From: Beijerinckia mobilis
GTDB taxonomy: Bacteria; Pseudomonadota; Alphaproteobacteria; Rhizobiales; Beijerinckiaceae
DNA: 64,000 nt
Assembly (NCBI RefSeq): GCF_000745425.1
Contig: NZ_JQJH01000011.1
Span: 62,001 to 126,000 of the forward strand
Direction of reading: 5' to 3'
Shown here: positions 18,402-28,578 of the stretch, one piece after another
Layout: every line of letters begins with the position of its first letter
Numbering within the stretch: position 1 is the first letter of the stretch
Translations under genes and position numbers: made by a program
Notes under the pieces: model-generated
Told to the model about the DNA's origin: nothing
The model's input: the letters and a program-made list of their open reading frames with translations, nothing else
Database searches by the model: none

Positions 18402-18912
18402 ACCAAGACCTCTGCACCAGCAATGAAGGTTCACAAAGGTTCAACGCCTCGGATAACGTCCGCAGAAATAGAACTGCACTCTGTTGCATGATATCAATCC
18501 TCACAACACTTGCATCGTATCACAGCATGTCATTCATGCTCGTGATCCAATATCGACGCAGAAAAAGTCGTGAGACACAAACTGCCGCAAATCCCACATG
18601 GGGTCACCTTTTAATCATCATGGAGCTTTGCCGGCAAAGATAGGCGAGATCGCTACTGTCCGAATGAGCGCGTGATCATTTACAAATTGCGGAGAATCAC
18701 GGCGCGATCCGGAATTGTTGCAACGGATCTTGCTGTTCATAGCGAGCGCGATGGAAATATTCGCGAAAGTCTGGCACATTACTCAACCGATCGAGCTCAT
18801 GAAGGATGCTTATTGTTTTGAAAACGCATCCGATGGCTCCGAAAAGTGGGATCCACTTTTCGGTTTGATAAAAGCGCGCAGCAAAATGAATCCGCTTTAC
18901 GGAAAGGCGATG
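18402..18912. other. Gap between ftcR and the adenylation-domain gene
   Basis: About 510 bases without a supported gene. It contains GGATGC / GCATCC and, at 18839-18863, a perfect 11-bp inverted repeat, both near the end of the leftward adenylation-domain gene. Confidence 0.4.
18839..18863. repeat. Perfect 11-bp palindromic unit
   Basis: CCGAAAAGTGG-GAT-CCACTTTTCGG. Motifs of the type CCGAAAAGTGG...CCACTTTTCGG are, from general knowledge, frequent intergenic palindromes in Hyphomicrobiales. It lies 50 nt downstream of the leftward gene ending at 18913, so it may also act as a transcript end. Confidence 0.7.
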
Positions 18913-20679
18913 TCAAAAAGGCAAGTCCTTGCCGCATCCGTTTCGGTGAGAAAGCTGATGCATCGCGGAGAACAACCATTTCATCGCCGAGGCTGCCGGT
19001 TTTGTTTGTTTCTTCTTGCGTGGAAACATGGGCATTTTGGCCAGGGCCATTCTGTCAGGCATGCCATCCGGTAAAAGCGGAACGGTAGTCATCTTGTGAA
19101 TGAGGTCGGGAACCATGAAGGAAGGCAAAAGCCGCCGCAATTCCGCAAGAAGCCGCTTCTCATTCACGGCTCCCGGATTTTTCTCCACGATCCAGGCGAT
19201 CAGAACCTCGCCATATTCCCGATTCCGCCGATAATCACACAAGACATCAGCGACGCCCGCCTGAGATTGCAGAATGGTCTCCACAGCAGTCAGTTCGACT
19301 CTGCGCCCGCGGAGATTTCGGCGTGTATCCCGTCGGCCGAGGCGTTCAAGATTGCCGCCCGGCATACGGCGCGCGAAATCACCAGTCCTAAGCACCCGCT
19401 CCTCGGCTCGTCCCGCACTGTCCCGCTGAGGAACGAAGAAATGCTGCGTCAGCATGGCATCACGCCGATAGGCCCGCGCAATGGCAGAGCCGCCAATATG
19501 GATTTCGCCAACAACACCATCCGGACAGGGAGACTGGCGGGAATCGAGCATCAGCAGCCGTGCTCCGGGGAGGATTTCCGGTGTTTGTGCTTCAACATCG
19601 TCAATGCCTTGATCGAGCCGGGTCACCATGACGGCTGGCGCCTCGAGAGGACTATAGAGAAGGAGAATGTCACCACTTGGGAAATGATGCAGACATTCCC
19701 GCAGATGCAATCTGGAAACCGGCTCCGGCGACAGGATCTGTTCCGTAATGACCACCCGCTCCAGAGGCGTGAATAGCGAGGGGGCTTCATCGACGAGCCA
19801 TTCGCAGAGAGAAGGCGTCAGAAAGAGTGTGTCGACGTCTTCCTCGCGGATCCGATTGACGATCTCCGCCGTATCCGGCCAGGCCGCCCCGTAATAGACC
19901 AGTCTCGCGCCAGCCGCGAGGATGCCCAGCGTCTCGAAGAAAGTGGTCTCATGGGAAGCCGCCTCCATCTGCAGCACGGTTTTCTCCGGGGAGAGACCGA
20001 CTGCTTCACCAAGCACCGCCGCCCGGCTCAAAGTATGATGCGTCCACTCGATACCACGCGGACCGAAGATTTGCGAAACAGGGACAATCGCCGCAAGCGA
20101 ATCATTATCCCAGGCGAGTTCGACATCCTCGTCGGATTCCGTATGCGCCACCTCGGTCAGCGCCGTGTAATCGAGCAAGGTCAACCGTGGTGATTGCCGA
20201 AACAGCGGCAGATCCTCACGATCCTCCATCATCACCAGATCGATCCCCGCATGAGCAAGAAAGTCGGCGATCCATGCAGATCCCATGCGCCGATCCAGAG
20301 GCACGCAAGCACCCCCGGCTTTGAGCACGGCCAGCGTGCCGATCATGCCGACAAATCCGCCGCTGAGACAAAGGCCGACAGGTGTTTCCGGCCTCAGCCC
20401 CGTTGAAATAAGATAGCGCGCAAGCCGGTTCGCTGCCGCATTCAACACACCATAGGTCAGCGAAAAGGGACCGTGATTCATTGCGACACGGCCCGGATCT
20501 CTCCGGGCATGTGCCGCCACGATGTCCTGTATACGCTCCCCGTTTGCGGCACCGGACGATTCTCGAGGCGTCGAAACCGGCGATGTTTCTTCGTCTATGG
20601 CGAAGTCCTGCGCAATCACGGCGGATGTCGACGCCGACAACTCCTGCCGCTTTGCGGAGACCGAACGCATGGCGCTCAT
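18913..20679 (-). CDS. Degenerate stand-alone NRPS-type adenylation (AMP-binding) protein
   Basis: A 588-residue protein with the fold and order of an amino-acid adenylation domain: A1 'LTYGVLNAAANRLARYL', A2 'LAVLKAGGACVPLD', A7 'VLRTGDFARRMPGGNLERLG', A8 'GRRDTRRNLRGRRVEL', and a C-terminal 'PLLPDGMPDRMAL' in the A10 place. Key catalytic parts are altered. The A3 phosphate loop (normally TSGSTGxPKG) reads 'PVSQIFGPRGIEWTH', and the A10 lysine (NGKxDR) is Met. The A5 'YGPTE' is 'YSPLEA'. No thiolation or condensation domain follows. ATG 20679 has AGGAG 7 nt upstream. It is probably a pseudo-enzyme or an enzyme with changed chemistry; no siderophore or peptide genes are adjacent. Confidence 0.78.
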   Translation of the reverse strand: MSAMRSVSAKRQELSASTSAVIAQDFAIDEETSPVSTPRESSGAANGERIQDIVAAHARRDPGRVAMNHGPFSLTYGVLNAAANRLARYLISTGLRPETPVGLCLSGGFVGMIGTLAVLKAGGACVPLDRRMGSAWIADFLAHAGIDLVMMEDREDLPLFRQSPRLTLLDYTALTEVAHTESDEDVELAWDNDSLAAIVPVSQIFGPRGIEWTHHTLSRAAVLGEAVGLSPEKTVLQMEAASHETTFFETLGILAAGARLVYYGAAWPDTAEIVNRIREEDVDTLFLTPSLCEWLVDEAPSLFTPLERVVITEQILSPEPVSRLHLRECLHHFPSGDILLLYSPLEAPAVMVTRLDQGIDDVEAQTPEILPGARLLMLDSRQSPCPDGVVGEIHIGGSAIARAYRRDAMLTQHFFVPQRDSAGRAEERVLRTGDFARRMPGGNLERLGRRDTRRNLRGRRVELTAVETILQSQAGVADVLCDYRRNREYGEVLIAWIVEKNPGAVNEKRLLAELRRLLPSFMVPDLIHKMTTVPLLPDGMPDRMALAKMPMFPRKKKQTKPAASAMKWLFSAMHQLSHRNGCGKDLPF

Positions 20680-20814
20680 GTCATTCTCCTGAAGTTCGTC
20701 GCGACCGTCTCGGCACAATCAGGCGATCCGGTCCATTGCCTTCAGGAAACCATCTTTTATTTAAGGGCCAATGAGCCAACTCACTGCAATTCTACGGATT
20801 TTTCAAGCAAAGCC

Positions 20815-20866
20815 GGCGGAGGCGGCCCCCCTCCGCCCTCATGGAGGCAGGACACCCTGCCTCCAT
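20815..20866 (-). terminator. Two stacked hairpins downstream of ppc
   Basis: ATGGAGGCAGG / CCTGCCTCCAT (20841-20851 / 20856-20866, 4-nt loop) and GGCGGAGG / CCTCCGCC (20815-20822 / 20830-20837) follow the leftward ppc stop by 75 nt. On the minus strand a weak T-rich tail (GGCTTTGCTTG) follows. They probably end the ppc transcript. Confidence 0.6.
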
Positions 20867-20940
20867 TCATCGACAATCGCTTTCCCGCGCATACTGATCT
20901 GGCGCAGAAACATTGCGCGAGGCTTGCGCGCATGCCGTCA

Positions 20941-23772
20941 TCAGCCCGTATTACGCAGGCCCGCCGCGACGCCATTGATGGAGATCAAAATACCATTATA
21001 GGTCCGTTTGTCGGTCTTGCCGTGGCGCCAGCGGCGCAGCAATTCGACCTGCAAATGATTGAGCGGTGCGATATAGGGAAAACGCCGCGCGATGGACCGG
21101 GCAAGCGATGGATTATCGGCAAGCCGGTCGCGGACATCGAGAATTTGATCGAGCGCATCGATCGTTCGTATCCATTCCGCTTCGATGAGCCCGAAAATGT
21201 GTTCCGAGAGCGCGGGGTCGGGCACGAGCGCCGCATAGAGTTTCGCGAGCTTGCGGTCGGTTTTGGCGAGCACCATGTCCATATTCGACAAAAGCGTCCG
21301 GAAGAGGGGCCATTCGGCGGCCATTTCCCGCAAAAGCTCCAGTCTTTCCTGTGGCGCTTCCTTGAGAAAGGCCTCGACGGCGGAGCCGAAACCATACCAG
21401 CCCGGCAGGCTGACGCGCGCCTGACCCCAGGAAAAACTCCAGGGAATGGCACGCAAATCCTCGATTCTGCGGCTCGTCGTGCGCGAGGCCGGGCGCGACC
21501 CGATATTGAGATCGGCGATCTCGGCAATCGGCGTCGCCGCATAGAAATAATCGACGAATCCCGGCTGTTCATAGACCAGCGCCCGATAGGCTTTGGTGCT
21601 CGTCTGCGAAAAAAACTGCGCCGCTTCGCAATAGGATTGCGGCGGCACCGCGTCGGCGCGCAGCAGCATGGCTTCGAGATTGGCGACGACCAGCGTTTCG
21701 AGATTGCGCCGGCCGATCTCGGGCTGCGCATATTTCGAGGAAATGACCTCGCCCTGTTCGGTCAGCCGCATCTGGCCATTGGCGGTCCCTGGTGGCTGCG
21801 CCAAAATCGCCTGATGGCTCGGCCCGCCACCACGCCCGACCGTTCCCCCGCGACCATGGAACAGGCGCAAGGTGATGTCGGTATTTTTCGCGAAGAAATC
21901 GGCGAGCGCGACAGAAACGCGGTAGAGTTCCCAATTGCTGGTGAAAAATCCGCCGTCCTTGTTGCTGTCGGAATAGCCGAGCATGATTTCCTGCACGCCG
22001 CCTGAGTCGCGCACGAGATCGGCGATCCCCGGCAGAGCGTAGAATTCCGCCATAATGCCCTTGGCGTTGCGCAAATCCTCGATCGTCTCGAACAAGGGCA
22101 CGACCATCAATTCGGCACGTGGCGGCTCGGCAGGATCGCCGAACAGGCCTTCGATCAGGCCGCATTCCTTCTGCAGCAGCAGCACTTCGAGAAGATCGCT
22201 GACCGCCTCCGTATGGCTGATGATATATTGGCGGATCGCCAGCGGCCCATGCGACCGGCGCAATTGCCGCGCCGCCGCAAAGACCGCCAATTCCTCCCGC
22301 GTGCGCGGGCTATAGCTGTGATAGGGCACGAAGAGCAGGCGCGGATCGCACAAAAGCCGCAACAACAGATCACGCCGCGCCGCCTCATCGAGCCCGGCAT
22401 AATCCTCGGCGACCTTGGCGACACGCAGCAATTCACCGATGGTTTCGGCATGACGGTCGGAATTCTGCCGCAGATCGACCGTGGCGAGGTGAAAGCCGAA
22501 CAAAGCGACCGCCCGCCGCAGCGGCGCGAGCCGCACGCCGATCAACGCCGCGCCATGATTTTGCGCCAGCGACGTCTCGATGATCGCGAGATCGGCCTGT
22601 AACGCCTCGGGATCGGCATAGGGCTCGGCACCCTCTGGAACCGGTTTCGAATCCTCCTGCCCGGTCAGGGTTTTGAGGGTCGCGGCTAGCCTGCCCTTGA
22701 TGCCGATGAGGGCACGCCGATAGGGCTCATCGGCACGGTGCGGGCTTGTATCCCCCGAGCGGGCGGCGAGCTCCGCGAGTTCATCGGAACAGGAGACGAG
22801 AAGGCTCGAGAGCGGCAATTCATTGGCGAGCACCCGCACTTCGGCCAGATAATGGCGCAAGGCCACTTCTGCCTGCCGGTTCAGGGCCATGGACAGGCTC
22901 TCGGCAGTCACATTGGGATTGCCGTCGCGATCCCCGCCGATCCAGCTGCCCATCCGCAAAAAACAGGGCAGCGTGCCGCTTTTGAGATCGAGCTGGTCCT
23001 CGAGTTCACAATAGAGCGCGGGCAATTGGCGCAGAAAAGTGGTCTGATAATAGCTGAGCGCGTTTTCGATCTCGTCGCGCACAGTCAGCTTGGCGCTGCG
23101 CAGGAGCCGCGTCTGCCAGGCCTGGGTGATGCGGGCGCGCAGCAAGCCGAGATTGCGGCGCAGCGCCGCCTCATTCCGTCCGAGCCCCGCCCGCTCGACG
23201 AGCAAAGCGAAGATCTCGCGTTCGGCATCGAGCTGGCTCTTGCGCTGCACTTCCGTCGGATGCGCGGTCAAAACCGGCGAAAGGAAGCTTTTTTCCAGCG
23301 CAGCGATGATCCGGTCCCTGTCGATTCCGGCAGCCTGCAACCGCGCGAGCCCGCCGGCGAGACCAAGACCCGCCCGGTCATCCTCAGCGCGGAGATCCGC
23401 TTCTCCGTTTTCAGCCCCGTTTTCAGCCTCAACCCGGCGGATCGTTTCATGATCCTCGGCAATATTGGCGAGATGCGAAAAGGCGCTGAAGGAGCGGATC
23501 ACCGAAACCGCCTGCTCGGCCGAAAGCCCGCGCAGCAGATGATCGAGCGCCGCGCCCGCCTCGGCATCGGCGCCGCGCTCGAAGGCAACGCTCAGGCGGC
23601 GGATCGTCTCGATCCGCTCGAAACTTTCGTCGCCCTCCTGCTCGCGAATCGTGTCTCCAAGAATCTGGCCGAGCAGCCGGATGTCGTCATTCAACCGCTC
23701 ATCGGACGGCTGCATCTCGCCGGTCATCAGAAGCCCCCAATCCTTTCCACCCATCGATTTTGTCTGAGACAT
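20941..23772 (-). CDS. ppc: Phosphoenolpyruvate carboxylase
   Basis: Carboxylates PEP to oxaloacetate to refill the TCA cycle; cytosolic. The first active-site motif is '[20 protein letters not shown]' with the catalytic His; the second is '[20 protein letters not shown]' followed by 'AQPPGT'. Other family blocks include '[20 protein letters not shown]', '[12 protein letters not shown]' and '[11 protein letters not shown]'. The protein ends in the conserved '[10 protein letters not shown]'. Length 943 aa is usual. ATG 23772 fits the family N-terminus. It stands alone, with no carbon-metabolism operon around it. Confidence 0.97.
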   Translation of the reverse strand: MSQTKSMGGKDWGLLMTGEMQPSDERLNDDIRLLGQILGDTIREQEGDESFERIETIRRLSVAFERGADAEAGAALDHLLRGLSAEQAVSVIRSFSAFSHLANIAEDHETIRRVEAENGAENGEADLRAEDDRAGLGLAGGLARLQAAGIDRDRIIAALEKSFLSPVLTAHPTEVQRKSQLDAEREIFALLVERAGLGRNEAALRRNLGLLRARITQAWQTRLLRSAKLTVRDEIENALSYYQTTFLRQLPALYCELEDQLDLKSGTLPCFLRMGSWIGGDRDGNPNVTAESLSMALNRQAEVALRHYLAEVRVLANELPLSSLLVSCSDELAELAARSGDTSPHRADEPYRRALIGIKGRLAATLKTLTGQEDSKPVPEGAEPYADPEALQADLAIIETSLAQNHGAALIGVRLAPLRRAVALFGFHLATVDLRQNSDRHAETIGELLRVAKVAEDYAGLDEAARRDLLLRLLCDPRLLFVPYHSYSPRTREELAVFAAARQLRRSHGPLAIRQYIISHTEAVSDLLEVLLLQKECGLIEGLFGDPAEPPRAELMVVPLFETIEDLRNAKGIMAEFYALPGIADLVRDSGGVQEIMLGYSDSNKDGGFFTSNWELYRVSVALADFFAKNTDITLRLFHGRGGTVGRGGGPSHQAILAQPPGTANGQMRLTEQGEVISSKYAQPEIGRRNLETLVVANLEAMLLRADAVPPQSYCEAAQFFSQTSTKAYRALVYEQPGFVDYFYAATPIAEIADLNIGSRPASRTTSRRIEDLRAIPWSFSWGQARVSLPGWYGFGSAVEAFLKEAPQERLELLREMAAEWPLFRTLLSNMDMVLAKTDRKLAKLYAALVPDPALSEHIFGLIEAEWIRTIDALDQILDVRDRLADNPSLARSIARRFPYIAPLNHLQVELLRRWRHGKTDKRTYNGILISINGVAAGLRNTG

Positions 23773-24248
23773 GCCATGAACTACGTCCGAAGCTCAAGAC
23801 GCGGCATGGATTGGGGACGCTTTCTTCGGGGTGAGCGACCTTGTTGAGATCGCAGAAAGCCACATGATCACATTTCCGGCATTTTGCGAGGGAGGGTAGT
23901 TATCAGCGATGGTGGTGTTGGCGCGACCAAATACGACAATCGGCATTAATTTCTTAGACAGGCCGTTTGCTGACCAGCAGCTTTCGACATGGAAGGCTCG
24001 TCAGCGGGCGCTAGAAAAGAAACGGCGTGCCATTAGCCTTTGTGCTCGGCAGGTTCCCGGTCACGCGGGAGTGGGCTCCTTAATCTGCACGATCCTTGCA
24101 CAAAAAGATGGCATCGTTCGGCATCGATTTCCACACTTCGACTTCGTCATCTTGCCGTCAAACCTGCTAGAGCTGCGGCGAGATTGCAGGAATCAGTAGT
24201 CTGGCTCATATAATACCACCCCGCATAAAATCGTCTCGGTCGGATCAC
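23773..24248. other. Junction between ppc and the putative conflict locus
   Basis: About 475 bases with lower coding character. A 96-codon open frame (23909-24199) has a GGGAGG more than 10 nt upstream, but its product matches nothing I know, so I do not call it. The right part should hold the promoter of the two-gene unit that follows. Confidence 0.4.
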
Positions 24249-24734
24249 ATGGATTTCTCCCTTCTTCTTTCAACCATGATCGCAGGCGCCTCTACCTTCT
24301 CTCCCACGCTCGGCGAAATTATAGGAACCGAAGTCATCAAGGAATTAACTAAGGACGCATACAAGAGCCTGAAGGGTGCCTTGATAACCGTATGTGGCCG
24401 GAAAGTTGAGCGGGCAGCTAATCGCCTCGAAGTAGATGCCTCGTCTCAGGACGCGCAGGCGGAGCTCGCTTCAGCCATTGCCGACATTCCGCCAGAAGAC
24501 GCGGGTGAAATATCACAAAAACTGACCACCCTCTTAACCGCTTTAAAAGATGATCAGGCGGCGATCAAAGCGGCTGAGTCCATCGCCAGTATCAAAGTTG
24601 ATATTGACAGCGGAGGTCATGTCAAAATCGATACGATAAAGGGCGCCCAAACCATCGATGTCAAATCGAAGTCTGCCGGAGATTTCAGTTTGACCAATAT
24701 CGATATGCGAAATGGCAAGCCATCGGGAAACTGA
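24249..24734 (+). CDS. Small helical protein, first gene of a putative conflict (defence) unit
   Basis: A 161-residue protein of unknown function. The first ~50 residues look like an amphipathic helical module with a hydrophobic start (MDFSLLLSTMIAGASTFSP) and 'IKELTKDAYKSLKGALITVC'. Residues 60-110 are alternating Ala/Glu/Asp-rich helices. The last ~45 residues become beta-like with repeated short strands ('IKVDIDSGGHVKIDTIKGAQ', 'TIDVKSKSAGDFSLTNIDMR'). Such short adaptor-like proteins often sit before large TPR or NTPase effectors in bacterial conflict systems. It is separated by only 20 bp from the next gene and surely co-transcribed with it. ATG 24249 has only a weak ribosome site. Its role (sensor, adaptor or membrane-active subunit) is inference. 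Confidence 0.6.
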   Translation: MDFSLLLSTMIAGASTFSPTLGEIIGTEVIKELTKDAYKSLKGALITVCGRKVERAANRLEVDASSQDAQAELASAIADIPPEDAGEISQKLTTLLTALKDDQAAIKAAESIASIKVDIDSGGHVKIDTIKGAQTIDVKSKSAGDFSLTNIDMRNGKPSGN

Positions 24735-24754
24735 CTGGCGCACCGTCCGAAGCA

Positions 24755-27700
24755 TTGGGCGGTGCGCGGAAACAAATCGAAAATTTACGAGACCGGCCTG
24801 TCGCAAACGCAAATATTTCTACCCAATCGGGTGAAAATTCATTTGTGTTTTTAGATTCTCCGAACGCGACCGCATATGCGGCGCGGGAGATTCACTTCAA
24901 TCAATATTTCATTTCAGAATCATCGCGTTTGTCGGCGGCGATCGCCAATGCGGCGGCGACGCAGAATGACGACCAGCGTATCCTGTCGGTCTTAGAAAAG
25001 AGCCTTAGCGATCAAATCGACATTTTCCGTGAGCGGCTCAGAGCTGGCTATGCCAAGGACGCAGAAAATGGCTTACGAAAGATGCTTACGACGCTTCCTA
25101 GGGAAGCCTCTTCTTATGTCGTTTTTCGGGTCAAAGCCAATATCGGCAATTGCTTGGCCCAGCTTGGCGATATCGCTGGTGCTCTGACATGGCTTGATCA
25201 AGCGATAGAGGCAGCTCCAGAAGAACCAAAAGCCATCGCGACACAAGCCTACACTTTGATTCTACGTCAAAAATACCAGGAAGCCCTCGTATTCGCGCAG
25301 ACCAAACTTGCTTCGGATCCAAACAATGAGGAGCTTGCGGCTCATCTCATCGATACCTGCAACACTCTTAATGACGGGACCGATCCGGAACAAATCATTC
25401 CGGAAGGGCTAAAGCATCGCGAACGTGTTTTATTAGCAAGATGTCTTCTCGCGCAGCAACGCGGACCGCGAGAACAATGGTGGTCGCTCGCGCGGGTCGG
25501 AGCTCAGCTTTATCCCAATAATCATTTCTTCAAAATATTTGCGGCTGAAGCTGATGTCGATGAAATTGCGCGCGCCACGCGCCATGAATGTTATCGCCCG
25601 CTTACTGGGCATGAGCGGGAAAAAACGCGCAAATCCGCGGAAACCCTAGAAGCAATATGGCTTCGGATCAAACAATCGGAAGTTCCTAATCGCGAAGATG
25701 GGCTTTCAGCACTCAGTACTTGCAGCGTCGCTTATCGCTTACTCGAAGACGGTCCGAAAGCCGTGGCGCTCGCAGGCGAGCTCGTTGATAGATCCGATTA
25801 TGAACCGGCCCTGATCCTGGCCGTTCAAATCGCTCTGACCTTCAATGATGGTACACTCGCCTCGCGGGCATTCGCGAAGCTACCTTCTCAAGACTCCGCT
25901 GGATTTTTCAGAGGCGTCTTTGAATTCAATAAAGGCAATTGGGTCGAGGCATCTCAAATTTTTCGAAAAGCCGAGATTCCCGACCTAGAGAAGAGCTTTG
26001 TCGCGTGGCTCATTCGTTTGGCCGATTTGGCAAGCGGTGAACACGACAATGACGAGACCGCATTCGATGACGCTCGGAAAGGTGCAGTCACCGAGCCAAG
26101 GGCTCTCATCTTCATTGCACAACTCGCAAGACATTATAGTTTCGGCGATGTTGCCGATCGGGCTTTCAAGGACGCCGTCTCTTTGCTTCAGGCCGATATG
26201 TCCCATCCGGCCAGAATCATGCTTGCTTCATATGCTTATGCGCTCAGCGACTACGGCTCCGTTATTGACGCTTTGAATGGGCACCTCGACCTAGGAGCCA
26301 TTACTCCGGAGTTATTGCAGCTTTCGGACGCGCACGCCATGGAACAGCCGCCGCGTCGGCGAAATATGAAATTTTACGAACATCTGGCACCGACACTCCT
26401 TAGTCATCCTAGAATTGCGCGAGGCCACGCCAATGTTTTGGCTGAAAGGCACCGCTATAGTGAAGCTGAAGCCGTTCTGAAGCAGGCGATCGTAGCATCG
26501 CCAAGCGAAGCCTATATCCGGCTGAAACTTATTGAGATTTACCGGCGCACCAAGCGCGATGAAGAAGCCCGGAAATTTATCATCGAAACCGATGAAACAT
26601 CATTTGTCGGGCCACCAATTTACGCAATGCGTTGGTCCCATCAGCTCCGGGATGTCGGCGAGTTTTCAAGAAGTCTCTCGCTCGCCTATCGAACGCTTCA
26701 ATCCCATCCTGAAGATCCAAAACTATCGCTTGGATACGTCGGACTAATAATCGCCGATAATAGCCAGACGATTATTCCAGACCAAAACATCGTCGATCAA
26801 GACTGCTGGGTCATGATCAAGGATGATCTCGGACGGACTGACAGCTTTATTATCGGAGACGGCGAGGCGATCTTCGGGATCGAGATTGTTTCGATCCAGC
26901 AAGAAAGAGCCAAACGTCTTCTCGGTAAGCGGCTCAATGACACAATCGAGTCCAACGAACTTACCGGTCAGCATCGCATTTGGACCGTGTCCGAGATCAA
27001 AAGCAAATATCTGCATGTCCTGCATACGGTGATGCAGTCCTTTCCAACCCGCTTCCCGACAACCCCCGGGCTGTGGAACTTTACGATGGTTGCTGGCGAC
27101 GTTCAGCCCATCCTCAACATGATCAAAGAGCGCTCTGACGGTCAGAGGGATGCCGTCGAGCAATCCTATTTCAAAGGTACGCCGTTAGCGATCACGGCGC
27201 GCTCGATCGGCATGGATGTGATTGGTCTTGCCCATTACATTCGCTCTTTGGGCCGGGATATCACAACTGCTACCGGCATCGGCACAGACTGTGATCAGGG
27301 TGTTGCCACTGCGAAAGACTACAAAAATGTAGGCGCAACCCTTGACGAATACACGGCGATCGTCGCCGCCGAAGTCGGTGCTTTACCGCTGCTCAAGTCG
27401 TGGTTCGGCACCCTTAGCATCCCGGCGTCAGTAATCGACGAATTGGATGCCGGAATCACACGTGCGAAGGCCAATCTTGGACGCGCCAAAATGTCTCTCG
27501 CCTATGTTAATCATGAATATGTTAGACATGAGATCACTGACGACTTTCTCGAGCAACAAATCAAAGCTTTGGAAAACGTCAAACAGAAAATCGAAAATCA
27601 CTGCATCATCGAGCCCGTTACCTTTCCAGACTCGATCCCGAAAGAAGTTGCTGACTTTTGCCGCATCATCGGCCAACGCGTATTGGAGCCGATGTATTTG

Positions 27701-28270
27701 GCAGCGTCACGGGGTGACGTGCTTCTCAGCGACGATCTCTACTATCGCCAAATCGCTACGGTTTTAACCAAGGTCGATGGAACGTGGCTCCAGGCGGTCG
27801 TTCTCGCAGCGCAATCGCAAGTGCTTGTGACACCAAAAGATCAAACAACTGTAACCGTTGGCTTAGCCTATCGACGACACGGAAACCTATGGCTTAACGA
27901 TCAATCACTTGCGATCTATTACGAAGAAAGTACTGCCGATGGCTTTGCCGCCCTGTGCCATTTCATTGGAAATGTCGGCGCCGATATGCCTGGCCACACC
28001 GTCGTCACGGCACGCTTTCTCATAAACTTGTGGCACCATAAGGGAGCCACGCTTGAACGGGCAACCCGCACATCATGCATTCTCTCCGCCCTTATTCGGC
28101 ACCGCAAAGAGGATTGGGCCTATTGGATCGCGTACATCTGGCTGCAAGGGAATCAACACTTGAGAAATTACATCTTCGATTGGCTTAAAGGCCACTTCCT
28201 TTCCACTCAAGAGGTTCAAAAGGCAGTTCAATTTTGGACCAACACAGTTCTACGACATCACATGCACTGA
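24755..28270 (+). CDS. Large TPR / GreAB-C-like / PIN-like domain protein, putative conflict-system effector
   Basis: A 1171-residue protein with three recognisable parts. Residues ~60-660 are many helical TPR-like repeats ('NIGNCLAQLGDIAGALTWLD', 'SEAYIRLKLIEIYRRTKRDE'). Residues ~680-750 resemble the GreA/GreB C-terminal domain ('SFIIGDGEAIFGIEIVSIQQ', then 'AKRLLGKRLNDTIES'). Residues ~860-1060 look like a PIN-type nuclease: D864 in 'LDEYTAIVAAEVG', E896 in 'PASVIDELDAG', D993/D994 in 'LLSDDLYYRQIA', and 'TVVTARFLINLW' near the end. The start is probably TTG 24755, 20 bp after the previous stop; no in-frame ATG or good ribosome site is nearby, so the N-terminus is uncertain. I infer an RNA- or DNA-cleaving defence effector working with the small upstream protein. 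Confidence 0.65.
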   Translation: MGGARKQIENLRDRPVANANISTQSGENSFVFLDSPNATAYAAREIHFNQYFISESSRLSAAIANAAATQNDDQRILSVLEKSLSDQIDIFRERLRAGYAKDAENGLRKMLTTLPREASSYVVFRVKANIGNCLAQLGDIAGALTWLDQAIEAAPEEPKAIATQAYTLILRQKYQEALVFAQTKLASDPNNEELAAHLIDTCNTLNDGTDPEQIIPEGLKHRERVLLARCLLAQQRGPREQWWSLARVGAQLYPNNHFFKIFAAEADVDEIARATRHECYRPLTGHEREKTRKSAETLEAIWLRIKQSEVPNREDGLSALSTCSVAYRLLEDGPKAVALAGELVDRSDYEPALILAVQIALTFNDGTLASRAFAKLPSQDSAGFFRGVFEFNKGNWVEASQIFRKAEIPDLEKSFVAWLIRLADLASGEHDNDETAFDDARKGAVTEPRALIFIAQLARHYSFGDVADRAFKDAVSLLQADMSHPARIMLASYAYALSDYGSVIDALNGHLDLGAITPELLQLSDAHAMEQPPRRRNMKFYEHLAPTLLSHPRIARGHANVLAERHRYSEAEAVLKQAIVASPSEAYIRLKLIEIYRRTKRDEEARKFIIETDETSFVGPPIYAMRWSHQLRDVGEFSRSLSLAYRTLQSHPEDPKLSLGYVGLIIADNSQTIIPDQNIVDQDCWVMIKDDLGRTDSFIIGDGEAIFGIEIVSIQQERAKRLLGKRLNDTIESNELTGQHRIWTVSEIKSKYLHVLHTVMQSFPTRFPTTPGLWNFTMVAGDVQPILNMIKERSDGQRDAVEQSYFKGTPLAITARSIGMDVIGLAHYIRSLGRDITTATGIGTDCDQGVATAKDYKNVGATLDEYTAIVAAEVGALPLLKSWFGTLSIPASVIDELDAGITRAKANLGRAKMSLAYVNHEYVRHEITDDFLEQQIKALENVKQKIENHCIIEPVTFPDSIPKEVADFCRIIGQRVLEPMYLAASRGDVLLSDDLYYRQIATVLTKVDGTWLQAVVLAAQSQVLVTPKDQTTVTVGLAYRRHGNLWLNDQSLAIYYEESTADGFAALCHFIGNVGADMPGHTVVTARFLINLWHHKGATLERATRTSCILSALIRHRKEDWAYWIAYIWLQGNQHLRNYIFDWLKGHFLSTQEVQKAVQFWTNTVLRHHMH

Positions 28271-28578
28271 GCAGGACGCGCTCGCATCAGGGCAGCTATC
28301 TGCCATGTCCGCTTTGAATAGCGATAAAGAAAAGCTCGAACGGCTAATATGGACGCAAAGCGGAAAGTAAATAGCCTGCCTTGAAGGTTGCCTATGCTGC
28401 AAACTGGCATCCAAATACATACCCGAAGAGGCCAATGGCCGTCCGCCGCCTCCTTTCAGCCTTCACTAAAAAGCGAAGGCGACGCTAAAAATGGAACCCG
28501 AAATCACGCCTGAGAATTGCCCCGCCAAGGCATAGCGCCGTCATACGGTAACTGGAAGCACCCCAACACCGGAAAGAC
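28271..28578. other. Right junction of the putative conflict locus
   Basis: About 300 bases without a gene, inverted repeat or tRNA that I can recognise. The ribosome site (GGAAAGAC) of the PPOX-fold gene is at its right end. Confidence 0.4.

Noticed and set aside
20473-22005. Open frame of 510 codons on the + strand
   Set aside because: Antisense to the adenylation-domain and ppc genes; no ribosome site or protein-like pattern.
22738-23847. Open frame of 369 codons on the + strand
   Set aside because: Antisense to the N-terminal half of ppc, whose motifs are clear.
23909-24199. 96-codon open frame before the conflict unit
   Set aside because: The GGGAGG site is too far from the ATG and the product is not recognisable; kept only as a possibility.
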